Below are positions 34,305 to 45,287 of a stretch of 64,000 nt of DNA, piece after piece; position 1 is the stretch's first letter, and the number at the start of each line of letters is the position of its first letter. Source of the stretch: Mycocentrospora acerina (Eukaryota > Ascomycota > Dothideomycetes > Pleosporales); the NCBI GenBank assembly GCA_022701365.1, contig JAKUHH010000014.1, positions 124,451 through 188,450 of the forward strand, in the 5' to 3' direction. A program made the translations under genes and the position numbers. The notes below the pieces were generated by a model. It did no database searches, was not told where the DNA came from, and was given only the letters and a program-made list of their open reading frames with translations.

Positions 34305-35430
34305 AATGTATTAGGAAGTGTTTATAAATCTACTGTCGTCTATGAAGCAATAATTATACGCCAGGCAAACCCAGTCTTTCGTTGTGATTATTTCAAAAGC
34401 TAAGTTATTATTTTAAACCTACACCTAGTGAGCTCTAGCTACACAATAAGACCATATCCTTTAGTGAGCAATATGATCGAACCTAGAAAAAACAAATAAA
34501 AGCCTTATTCGGTCTACGGAGGTGGGGTGTTTTGGTAGCGTTGCTTGAGTACTTGGCGACATAAACGCGTAACACAAGGTGCGTAAATCGCGCAGATCGA
34601 AGGCTGTCAAGCCATTCTAGAATATTGTCTTAGGCGGGTCAATCAACGGTTAAAACAAGGTTGAGGGCGTCGATGCTAGCGTCATCCACGAGGCAGTTGC
34701 AGTGCCGCATCCCACCCCTCCACTACCTATTTATCACAGACAAGAATACTGTTATCTCAACCTTCATCGTGCGATTTTATGGGTTTTCAAGGACGTGTGT
34801 GTCTCGTCACTCATACTCTCAGCCGCTAACTCAGATGCGTTCAGCTGTTTCCCCAACTATTGTATACTATCTTTGCGCCTCTTGGAGCTACCTGTATATG
34901 ACGAGTCTTTGCCAACACCTTAAGTTCTGCATCTTGAAGCACATGGTTGCGCGTCTTACGTGTGATTCGCGCCGTGCATCTTGTATGGGCACATCGTCCT
35001 TGGTTCGGCCATTATTCCACCGAGGTTGCGCGAATGAGACGAATCCGAGCCCAACTCCACCTCTCCGCAACTCCGCCCTCACCAACCCCGGACATTACCC
35101 CAGCTTCTGGCTGGCTACTCCACTTGCCGGCACAGTCTGGGGTTACAATGCTACAAGCGCCTTGATTGCAACATGACATCAGATGATTGGCTTGGAAAGC
35201 TGATCGCGCTTCTTGGAAATGAGACTAAGCCTGGCATTGTTGCACAGGTCTTGGTCTGAAATACATGGCAACCGGGGTTAATGGATATCTCGGACTGCAT
35301 ACTTGAGCGGGGAACCGCCCACTGCTTTTTCCATCTCTACAGCAGATAAGTCGCTTGAGGACCACAAAACCGGCGTTGAAGCATCCACAGCAGCATTAAA
35401 ACATCACTATACTGGAGCACCACAGTCAGG
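34305..35430. other. Intergenic
   Basis: About 1.1 kb. A 171-codon frame (34661-35176) has no family resemblance and low coding character. The last 200 bp probably form the MFS gene promoter and leader. No RNA gene seen. Confidence 0.45.
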
Positions 35431-36984
35431 ATGGGCTTCTTCAAGAAACCCACTCTACGCAATCGCGATGACAAGCGTACGAGTGCTGCGGAGCTCACGT
35501 TACGCCAGTCGATTTACCCGCTCATGCTCGTCACTATTCTATTTTTTCTCTGGGTAACTGACCACTCACCACACGGCCTCAACACTTTCTAACTATTGCT
35601 CAGGGATTCTCATATGGCCTTATTGATACGCTCAACAAACACTTCCAAGAGACTCTTGGTATTACACGTGCGCGCTCATCCGGACTCCAAGCAGCTTACT
35701 TTGGCGCCTATCCTCTTGCTTCCCTCGGCCATGCAAACTGGCTGCTACGACACTGGGGCTACAAGGCTGTTTTCATCTGGGGTCTGTTCCTGTATGGCAC
35801 TGGTGCTCTGATTGCATGGCCTTGCCTTGTGTACCGCTCATTTGGAGGCTTCTGCGGCGCCACCTTCATCATGGGCAGTGGACTCGGTTCACTTGAAACA
35901 GCAGCCAATCCTTACCTTGCTGTGTGCGGCCCACCGAAGTACAGTGAAATCCGGATCAATCTTGCGCAGGCGTTTAATGGTGTTGGGACTGTTGCTTCGC
36001 CTGTCTTGGCGTCGTATGTATTCTTCAAGAACACGGGCTACGATGCAGACGCCCTGAAGAACGTCCAATGGACTTACCTTGCAATTGCTTGCTTTGTATT
36101 TGCTTTGGCAGTTGTGTTCTACTTCTCGCCGATCCCTGAGATCACTGGTAAGTGTCGTTGGACGGCTCGTGCCAAAACGATATACTAACTAGAATGTAGA
36201 CGCCGATATGGCTTTCCAAGCCGAAGTAACGCATGCTGGTACAGACATCAAACCATTCAAAAAACAATACCGACTCTTCCATGCAACTTTTGCACAATTT
36301 TGTTATACTGGTGCCCAAGTAGCCATTGCAGGAGCCTTTATCAACTATGTCACTGAGACACGAGTAACTCGCAACGGTCCAACAACCTCATCCGACGCCG
36401 CTAAATTTCTTGCTGGCGCTCAGGGTGCCTTTACATTTGGTCGTTTCGCAGGTAGTGCACTTATGAAGTTTATCAAGCCACGTTGGGTATTCCTTGTCTT
36501 CATGACATGCGTCATCATCTTCCTCATCCCAGCCATCACTGAGCGGGGCAACACGGGGATGAGCATGCTGTTCATTGTGCTCTTCTTCGAGTCGATAATT
36601 TTCCCTACTGTTGTGGCCATTGGCATGCGTGGTCTTGGCAAGTACTCGAAGCGCGGCTCAGGCTTCATCATCGCTGGTGTGTCGGGCGGTGCGGCTGTTC
36701 CGCCTCTGTTGTTTGTCGCGGCTGATGCCCAGGGCGCCATCAACTACCGAACTGGCCATGCACCGACTGCAACCGCAATGGTTGTGCCGCTTGTATTCAT
36801 GGTCGCAGCATGGTCGTACCCGATCTGCGTCAATTTTGTGCCAGCATATCGAAACATTGCGGATAGTTTCTCGGACACTGATCTTGGTATGACGAATGCG
36901 CATGCGGATGATCCAGAGAACTTGGCAGTTAAGGGCAGCCCCTCGGCGCATGCGGAGACTGTGCATACTGATCAGAAGTATTGA
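35431..36984 (+). CDS. MFS transporter, fucose/H+ symporter (FHS) type
   Basis: Exons 35431-35553, 35604-36147 and 36200-36984 give 483 residues with about 12 membrane helices. The first splice restores LFFLWGFSYGLIDTLNKHFQ, the diagnostic helix-1 block of the FHS/L-fucose permease family. Other family blocks are AAYFGAYPLASLG and GSGLGSLETAANPYLA. The second splice joins FSPIPEIT to DADMAF. The protein probably imports a sugar at the plasma membrane; the exact sugar is unknown. The next gene is the GT90 protein, with no evidence of linked function. Confidence 0.9.
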
Positions 36985-37808
36985 TTAGCAAGAGTTGTGT
37001 CGACGGCGAGTGTATTCTTCTAGTCGCGGTAACCAAGTAGTTTGCTCGCCTCAAAGTGAAAGTGTATTCTTCAGCTTTTGACGAATTTTTACGCTTTTGA
37101 CGAGTTTTTACGCTTTAAACGAGTTTTACGCTTTCAAACTAGTTTTCTAGGTGTGGACCTGACGTGGGAGCATTGCTGGAGCTGAATAGTGTGATTGAGA
37201 TATGAACGCCTCGTCATGTGACACAAGCCATGCACTCGCATGATCACGTACATATCTCCTCGAGCTTCAGACTGACCACCTTCAGCCTATACTCTTACAT
37301 ACGAACTTCACTTCTACAGCCATTCTGATGCAGTGCACTTTCATGTCCAGTGTTCACTGCGCCTCAAGGGGGTGGGTTCAACGGTAGCTACAGATTACCG
37401 CAATCTTAACCTTGGGCACTGCTGTTTCGGTCTTGCCATGTGTCAACAATGCCAGCTATCCAATGTGCACGTAAGACGATGAATTCAGCCGTCTGAGCGG
37501 CAGTTTATCCTCGTATGCACATGCCGCCATAGCCGTCGAAGCTTTGACGAGCTTGATGGGCGTTCCTGACGATCGCAGCCTGATCGGCAGCACCCAGGAG
37601 CTTGTTTGTGGGCTGCACACGAGGCCGTTGTCGCGGAGAGGATGCAGCAGCGTGAACGGCGACGATGCTGCTGTCTCTGTGTGGTCGTCAACGGCCGTAT
37701 ACGCGTATTCGTGTTCTCGTTCAGCGCATCCCTGCGCCGGTCCACGTCGGGACGAGCGCAGGTTCGTCCCCCGCGCTCGCTAGCGCACTGGCCGAGTGAG
37801 GCGCAGGC
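36985..37808. other. Intergenic with a short tandem repeat
   Basis: About 820 bp with no supported gene. At 37076-37148 about four degenerate copies of a 18-20 bp unit (core TTTGACGAGTTTTTACGC) stand in tandem. The right half is GC-rich and precedes the GT90 gene. Confidence 0.5.
37076..37148. repeat. Short degenerate tandem repeat, ~19-bp unit
   Basis: Units with core TTTGACGAGTTTTTACGC repeat about four times, with single-base and small indel differences and decay at the right end (AAACTAGTTTT). It lies in the 3' flank of the FHS transporter gene. Confidence 0.75.
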
Positions 37809-40800
37809 ATGACAGGACCGGACGGGCGACGCAGGGCTGCCGCGAGCCGCGACATGTGTGAACCACGTCCCGGCCATGTCCAACACCATTCCGCCCTGCC
37901 CTCGCTACTCTCGCTGCCTCTGCCTCAGCCTCAGCCTCTGCCTCGCCCTGCCGCCCTGAGTCGCGACGGAGAAGAATGCGGCGGTCATGGACAGGAAGGC
38001 GCTACTCTTCCCGTGGTAGGCTCCCGTTTGTGCTGGCCGCAGCTTGCGGGGAAAGGCGACAAATGCTGACGCAAAGGTACCCGCCAGCGGCCTCATTCTA
38101 GCAGCGAGCTACCTCTCCACCGCGCCACCCGTTGAATATTCATTCGCTCTCGACAAGCCGCTGCACACTGTCGGCGCCGTCTTGCTGCTTACCGGCCTTG
38201 CCGTTGTCGCGCTCGAAGCCTGGGCGTGTCCGACGTCGCAGCCCCGGCCGCCGACGCGATATGTCGCGATTCCTCTCAGCGACGGGCACAGCCGGCCAGA
38301 CGGGGAAGAGATCTGGACGGAGGCGGGACTGGTCGGGCGAAAGCGGGCGTGGGGCGTGAGGACGGTCGGGGCGCTGCTCGCCGTGCTGCTGTTCGCCGTC
38401 TGTGGTCGCATTGGCATTTTCTACCGCGTCGTGAGGAACGCAGAGTGCAGCGGCCCTTCAGCTGCGGTACGCAACAGCAAACTCTGCTACAGTGCGTGCT
38501 TTCAAACTAACGACTACAGGCGTTCCTGCCCCTCGTGCTGGCCCTCTACCACAGCATCCGCCATCCCAGGCAACCATACAGCTCTGCCTGGACAGGTGAT
38601 TCGCGTCCACGCACCTATTTCGAATGCACCATCGACTTTATCCACCACGACTCGTCGCGTTATATCGTTCCTTGTATTTTGTTGTCCATCAGCAGTTTCC
38701 TCGTCGTCGTCAAGTCAAGCTCGTTGCGCTCCACGTATATATGCCCACTTGCCGGCAATACAGCTGCGACCATTTCCTCCCTGCAGTTTTTTAGTTTTGT
38801 TCTGGACTCCATCATTGTCCAAGTGTTGTATCGTTTGATAGACGATGGCGTCTCAGTGGGCGACGACTGGACGATTCGACTCCAAGACGGAACGTCAAAC
38901 AACACGCTTATTGGCATGACTTTGTTGGTACGTTTTCTGCCATATCCAACTACTTTATTACTCCACTCAATTTCTCCATCCAACAACTACTCTGCCCACA
39001 TCTTGCTAACCCAGCCCAGGCCTCTGCTTCGGTGCTCGCTGTTGCCGGCGTCATGGTTTACATAGCTGTGCCCGAACACCGCCAGTGGATGCTTGCCTTT
39101 CCCCCTGAATATCTTCTTGGCCTTTTGCGTTTATCGTTAATGATACCCTTTATGACTTTATGCTTCTTAAAAACAGTACGTCGATATCCATCTACCCTAC
39201 TTTAGGCAGCAACTAACCCGGCAGGCACGGCTGTACGGCGTTATGAGCTCAGTGCTCATGGTTACGTTTTCTTCTGCATTCATCGGCGTTTTACGAGCTC
39301 TCGGGACCGGCGCGTCCAATTCCTTCCCGCCAAAATCTACTGTTGGCCTTGTTTTGTGCTTTACTTTGGTCACCATTGCTCTCGTTCTGCATCTGATTAC
39401 AAACACCAGCATAGAGACTCGCCTTCGATCAGCAGTGCCTGTTCGTCTCGGCAGAAACCAAATGGCGACCTTTGTGCTCGTTCTGGTCGGCTTCTCAGTT
39501 GGCGTAGTTGTCTACCGCCTTCAGGAACCCATATTCGAACATCCAATCAATACCCTCATCGAGATTGCGAATGCACAGCATGATCAGTGGGTATCGCAGG
39601 CGCATCGAAGCAGATCCCTAGCTGAGGCTGTGGTACATTATCAGCAGCGTCACAAGCGAGATCCTCCGCCAAATTTCGACAAGTGGTACAATTTCGCCGT
39701 GGCACGAAGCTCTGTTGTAATTGACGACTATGACAACATCGAAGAAGATCTTGCCGCATTCTCATCCTTCAATCCAGACGACCTACGGCTGCGCACAGCA
39801 ACTGTCTTGGCGACACATGACGGGATCGGTGGAGTTCGCATTCGACAAGGGAGTGTTGAGATGCTCGACAACGTGTCTGAGACACATCGATGGGTACTGG
39901 ATGGAGCAGTGAACATGATTCGGCAGTTTTCTCAGTTTCTTCCTGATATGGACCTCGCATTCAACCTCAACGATGGATGTCGCGTCGCTGTTCCTTATGA
40001 TCGACTGCAGGATGCTCTAGACAATCCGCAACCTTACCCCGCTCCGGATCCGTCACGAATGACCAGGGCTTTCAGTGCAAGTCATGCTAGAAAATGGCCA
40101 AACCTAGACGCTGTCCGTACGGATCCGCACTTCTTTGAGGATGCGCGCTATAAACCATCATTCCAAGCGTACGGTTCTGTTGCATGTCCCTCCGATTCTC
40201 GCGCACGAAAGGAACGCCATTGGAACACGAGAACCTTCTGTTCAACTTGTTCGTTGCCTCATTCGACGGGTGCTTTTGTATCCAATTGGACATTATCTGC
40301 TGAGCCTTGCCATCAACCCGATATTGCAAACCTGCACGGCTTGCACCTCAGTCCTTCTGCTTTGATGGGTACACACGGTATTGTTCCCATCTTCAGTCAT
40401 AGTCGAGCGCCTGGATACGCTGATATACGTTACCCTTCGCCCTGGTCCTACATGGAAAAGACAAAGTATCAATTCGATGAGAAATTTCCGGACCCCAACT
40501 TTGTCGACAAGAAAGATGTGTTATTCTGGCGTGGAGCCACAACAGAAGGTATGGATATTGCTGGGACATGGAAGGGTATGCAACGACAGCGTCTTGTACA
40601 CCTTCTGAACAACGAAACGGCCCGGCAGCCTATGCTTCTTCCAAAGGGCGACCATAGCGGTCAATTCGAATACGTACTCAAGCGCACCGCCACCATCAAG
40701 GGCTCTCTCAGTATCAAGACAGACGTTCGATTCACTAGCGACATCACACGTTGTGCGGACGAAGCTTGTATCGATCAAGCACGCGAGTTTGGGTTCGGAG

Positions 40801-41276
40801 ACATGGTCAACTTCAAGCAGCACTGGCGCTACCGCTATCTTTATGACATGGATGGAGCAAGCTCTTCTACCTCCTTTATACCTTTTCTCCAATCCAACTC
40901 TGTAGTCTTTAAATCTGCTGGCGGATTTCGCGAATGGTTCGACGGTCGTCTGACGGCTTGGTACCATTTCGTGCCTGTCGACATCCGACTTCATGATATC
41001 TTCTCCATCTTGGCATACTTTGGTGGCTGGGGTGTTGAAGAGAGAACGAAGCGCATGATGGAGGGCAAGACAAAGCAAGCGCAGAGTATCGCAAGACAAG
41101 GGAGGGTATGGGCAGACAAAGTCCTGAGGAAGGAAGACGCAGAAGTCTACATGTTTAGGTTGTTGCTGGAATGGGGAAGGTTGACAGATGACGCGAGGAC
41201 CGAGGTCGGATTCCGGATGGGCAAGGGCAGCGGGAACCGGCAAGGAAGGGAGAAGGAGGAAAGAGCCGAGTTGTGA
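37809..41276 (+). CDS. GT90 / CAP10-like glycosyltransferase with polytopic membrane N-terminus
   Basis: Model: exons 37809-38015 (tentative), 38077-38466, 38520-38927, 39020-39175 and 39225-41276, all in phase 0, up to 1070 residues. Exons 2-4 encode some nine hydrophobic helices (for example LHTVGAVLLLTGLAVVALEA, IVPCILLSISSFLVV, SFVLDSIIVQVLYRLI). Exon 5 adds two or three more, then a large lumenal domain with CAP10 blocks: WSYMEKTKYQFDEKFP, KKDVLFWRGATTEG, FGFGDMVNFKQHWRYRYLYD and FKSAGGFREWF. CAP10 relatives transfer xylose or related sugars in the secretory pathway, for example in Cryptococcus capsule formation. Substrate unknown. Exon 1 was chosen because the 61-bp intron has a CTGAC branch point and keeps phase; its proline-rich product is unconvincing, and 37854 is an alternative start. 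Confidence 0.82.
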
Positions 41277-41602
41277 TGAGAGGGGAGGGGAAAGGGTAGA
41301 AGGAAACATTCTAGATTTCATAAATTCATGAACAGCACATGCGCGAGCTTTTTTTTTTTTACTTACACAATCCAAAAAAAAATTGTATAACAAAGCGAAT
41401 ATGTGGAGCTACAAAGAAAAAGAAGTCAGACATTCATCCTGCTTGCTGTAGCTAGAAGGGTTAATAATATTGTAGGCTGATAGAATATGTATAGTCATTG
41501 TTGTGTATTATTATTGCAAGATTATGTTCATCAGATTGAGACTCTGCTCTCCCATCTTTCTGTCTGTCTGTCTGTCCATCTGTCTATCTATCTGTCTATC
41601 TG
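41277..41602. other. Intergenic, start of AT-rich island
   Basis: The 3' flank of the GT90 gene, with A/T runs (41350-41360, 41375-41384). It grades through TCTG and TCTA tetramers (41559-41600) into the octamer satellite. Confidence 0.5.
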
Positions 41603-42050
41603 TCTATTTGTCTATTTGTCTATTTGTCTATTTGTCTATTTGTCTATTTGTCTATTTGTCTATTTGTCTATTTGTCTATTTGTCTATTTGTCTATTTGTC
41701 TATTTGTCTATTTGTCTATTTGTCTATTTGTCTATTTGTCTATTTGTCTATTTGTCTATTTGTCTATTTGTCTATTTGTCTATTTGTCTATTTGTCTATT
41801 TGTCTATTTGTCTATTTGTCTATTTGTCTATTTGTCTATTTGTCTATTTGTCTATTTGTCTATTTGTCTATTTGTCTATTTGTCTATTTGTCTATTTGTC
41901 TATTTGTCTATTTGTCTATTTGTCTATTTGTCTATTTGTCTATTTGTCTATTTGTCTATTTGTCTATTTGTCTATTTGTCTATTTGTCTATTTGTCTATT
42001 TGTCTATTTGTCTATTTGTCTATTTGTCTATTTGTCTATTTGTCTATTTG
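41603..42050 (+). repeat. Perfect octamer satellite (TCTATTTG), 56 copies
   Basis: The unit TCTATTTG repeats without visible error for 448 bp. Because 8 is not a multiple of 3 and the unit has no stop in any plus frame, all three frames stay open and read the same cycle SICLFVYL; these are not genes. It is flanked on the left by related TCTG/TCTA tetramers, the likely seed of the expansion. Confidence 0.97.
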
Positions 42051-42155
42051 TGTACTTTGACACATCTCCCACAAAGTTAAACATCACACAACCAACTACT
42101 TATATATTTTTGAGAATTTTTTTAATTTTCTGGCTAGAAGATTGGAATGACGGAT

Positions 42156-42157
<2 letters not shown>

Positions 42158-42189
<32 letters not shown>
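42158..42189 (+). repeat. GT dinucleotide microsatellite
   Basis: About 16 GT units, about 110 bp right of the octamer satellite. Confidence 0.9.
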
Positions 42190-42192
<3 letters not shown>

Positions 42193-43354
42193 TCTTTAAA
42201 GAGAAGAGGGAATGAGAGGGTAGATTAGAGATTTTTGATTTCATTTTTTTTTCTATTATTTTTGCGAATTTATTTTTATTTATGTTTGTTATCGTTGCAT
42301 CTACGTGACTACCTGCCTATACATGTAATATACAAAATGCTAAAAACGATATAAAAATAAATCGAAAAGATAACAAAAATTTAAAAAAAAAAATTAAAAG
42401 GGCGTGCATATATATATATATATGTATATTAACTCCTGGTAGCGTCATCATCAGAAGTCTTCTCTTTTTTTTCCCCATGTCCCCATTTCAACATGTCTAT
42501 TTCTATTTCTGCAGCGATAGTTGATCGGGATGGTTTGTTTGCCTTGCTGGCTAACTAACCGATTAAGACAGTCACTTGGATGAAGCAGAGGAGAAAAAAA
42601 GAGGAGGGGAGTTTTAACCAGAAAATCTCAAGTCATCTTTTCACTTTCTTAAAAAAAACATTCTCCGTCTTCTTTCAAAAGAGACATTGTACCGACGAGG
42701 TGAAAAAAAAAGAAAAGGATTGCCCAAAAGTGACTTTGTAGATAGATTTGGTATCTGTCTATAAGGTAGGGTAGGCCTTGGGGACAGGAAGAATGTTAAA
42801 AAAACGAATGTGGCCCTTGAACTATAAGTGTACGGTAGGTATCACTGTGGATGGGAAATTTCAGCTTGAGCATGAGATGACGGGTTGAATTTGTGGGGTA
42901 CGATATGTTTTTGGTCTAAAATATTTTTCCTCCACATATACAACATAATGATGACGCGCATTCAAAATAAGAGGAAAATTCATAGCAAGTGACACGGGAT
43001 GAGTTTTCTGTAGTAGTGCCCACTAAACCCTACTCACGGAGAATCGCCTCGGAATATTTTAAACGATTACAAGAGTTTGGAGAATACATGGCATTTTGTT
43101 CCACAGAAACGAAAATTAAAAATGCATTGTCGCCATGTTGAATGTTTTTGATTTGTTATTTTTTTCATATAAATTGACCGTCACATGGAGCCCTGCATTT
43201 GAAAAAAAAGTAAAGGCTAATTTTTTCACGTCCGTAACTATCTTCTGCCATGTTTTTCCGTATTTGTGAGAACTTCAGAGGTATAAACGGTTGTAAGGTT
43301 TGGAGAATACATGTATTCTTCGAAGTGAATATTGCCCCTCCTGCGTGCGTACCT
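42190..43354. other. AT-rich, gene-free
   Basis: Homopolymer A/T runs, a short TA repeat (42408-42422) and no frame with family resemblance. Short minus-strand frames at 43165-43354 may be the far end of the recombinase relic that follows. Confidence 0.5.
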
Positions 43355-44231
43355 TCAACGGTACAGCAACTCATTTGAAGTAGATGACGTATTAAATGTA
43401 GTGGATTTGCTTGCCTCGAATGCCGCCCCTCGTCGAAAATCTCTCGTCCATGCACGCTCTGTGATACCAATGAGCCTGGTAGCCATGTTAAGCGACAATA
43501 GGATCTGTGAGGTCCCTGCCGGCTCGTTTGTCAACGAGTGACCTTGGTCGAACTTTCTCACAACTGGGAGTTTTGGGTCTTTCCACATTATTGTCTTGTT
43601 GCGACGACTCTTTGTCACGGACAACAGCTCGCCGTATGTAGATTGATGGACATTGCCTGTGCGCTGTGCAAGAATTACGATGAGCTTGACTGCATCGACT
43701 ACATTGAAGTCTGTAGATAGTAGTGTTAACCTATACGCCTGAGCCGTATCTTTGCTATCCCTTCAATGCATCAGCCAATGTTGCTTATGGTAGAAAAAGT
43801 TCCAACTTACTTGTGCCCCTTTGTGTAGTACAGGCGCACAACGGCATCGAGGCCCTCGTTGCTGTCATTGACTCGGATGCTGACGTCCTCAAACTTGAGG
43901 AACTCCATCCCCGTGTACAGGTCTGTCCTCGCGATGTCTCCACCGCGGGCACCTAGAGTGATGAGGAGGCTTATACTTATCACCCTGGTCAGCAACACAT
44001 CCCACGAGCGCGTGCCGTTATTGAGTGCATCTTCGATTAAAGTCCGGCATAGGTCGTTGCCAAGTCGCGCTGTGAACCACATGGATTCTCTCCGCGCATC
44101 CTTGGTGATGGTTCCTGCTTCAAGCATGTGGGTAAACACACTTCTAATTTGCCGTCTGTGGCCGGCTTTCACCTCGAAGTCTGGAAATTTTGTCTATACT
44201 TCCCGAGAATATTTTCGAATCCAGATGCCAT
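43355..44231 (-). pseudogene. Decayed tyrosine-recombinase-like gene (possible Crypton-type element relic)
   Basis: On the minus strand an ATG at 44231 begins MASGFENILGKYRQNF. The frame then shifts by one near 44195 and continues as FPDFEVKAGHRRQIRSVF, TARLGNDLCRTLIEDAL and LLITLGARGGDIAR, ending LYYTKGHK. After a probable 60-bp intron (about 43814-43755) it goes on as LTLLSTDFNVVDAVK, EPAGTSQILLSL and RAWTRDFRRGAAFEASK, stopping at 43355. From memory this matches a multicopy family of long fungal proteins with tyrosine-recombinase-like arginine motifs (GARxGDIAR; RDxRxGAA). The frameshift and early stop indicate an inactive copy. Whether it came from a Crypton or another YR element is inference; no terminal repeats were identified. 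Confidence 0.55.
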
Positions 44232-45287
44232 TGCTGTATAGAAGAGAACTCTGAATAAAAGATCTTATTTTTGTTTTACGATGTTTTCTTTGAAATCGGT
44301 CATTTAGATTCTTCAGTCGATTTTGGAGTTTTGAGAAATAAAAGTTGAGTGAAAAAAAAACCCCCATTTTTTGAGAAGATGATTTTGAACATGGCATGTA
44401 AAGCGAGAAAGACTTTTTTGTTAAAGAAAAACTAGAACAAGTGAAGAGAATGAGAGATGAGAGAAGTCTGGGAGAGAGAAGACAGAAGGTATATATAGTG
44501 AGCTGCGCGCCAAGAGAAATGCGAGAGACGAAGCGACAGGAGGTGGAAGGAGCGAACCTGCCATCAGCACTGGGAATTTTTTGGAGATAGCAGGGCGAGC
44601 GAAAGATGACTGATGGATTTGGGTCGATGTGACAGAATGTTGGAAAAGACGAACTTGCTTACCTGGATTTGATTTTCGATGAGGCACTAACGTATAAGTG
44701 GTGAAAAGAATATAAAATCTAAGTAATATACGGGGTATGTCTATGGGAAACATCTCTCTACCTCACAACGGTCTCGACAGTGTAGTCCGCAGTCTAGAAA
44801 CAAATATGTGTTCTCCAATCCATGACATTCATCTGCGTTTTTTGAGTCGCCATATATGTCATGTAGACGTTAAAAAAAGATTATTACGCGTGTTAACATT
44901 ACCTCTTTTGTATCAAAGAAAAGAGTCATGTCACATGTAGTCAATAAAATCCTATGTCTTTTAGAAATGTATGTATACATGAACTTTCGAAAAACTTTTT
45001 GAATTATCGGCCAAACCTGCGGTTGGAGAACAAACACGCGTGTGGAAGCAAAGTCAGTATTTCCAAAAGAAAATATCAAAAATAAGAATACCTCGCGATA
45101 TGTATTTCAAAAGTATGAGTCTGTATGTAGTCGTCTATTCAAGTCCAAGTCCAAGTTTAGATCACAAAAAACGCCGAATCCTTATGCAATGCAGTGAATG
45201 TAACGCAAAGTCTACAGTAGTAACCAGATGAGGGGGGGTATTACAAGAAAATTAAAAAAGACGAGCAACGCAACTAACAACACTCAA
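44232..45287. other. AT-rich intergenic
   Basis: About 1.05 kb. A 110-codon minus frame (44753-44421) lacks resemblance to a known family. The region continues the AT-rich island and ends at the NUR1 stop. Confidence 0.5.

Noticed and set aside
34661..35176. 171-codon frame upstream of the FHS transporter
   Set aside because: No family resemblance, no splice pattern, and the transporter has a good start at 35431.
41487..42199. Three overlapping plus-strand frames of 185-197 codons with repeating SICLFVYL
   Set aside because: They arise only because the 8-bp repeat has no stop codon in any plus frame; there is no non-repeat coding sequence around it.
44421..44753. 110-codon minus frame in the AT-rich island
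   Set aside because: Composition is low-complexity Ser/Leu with no domain and it is not joined to the recombinase relic by any visible splice.
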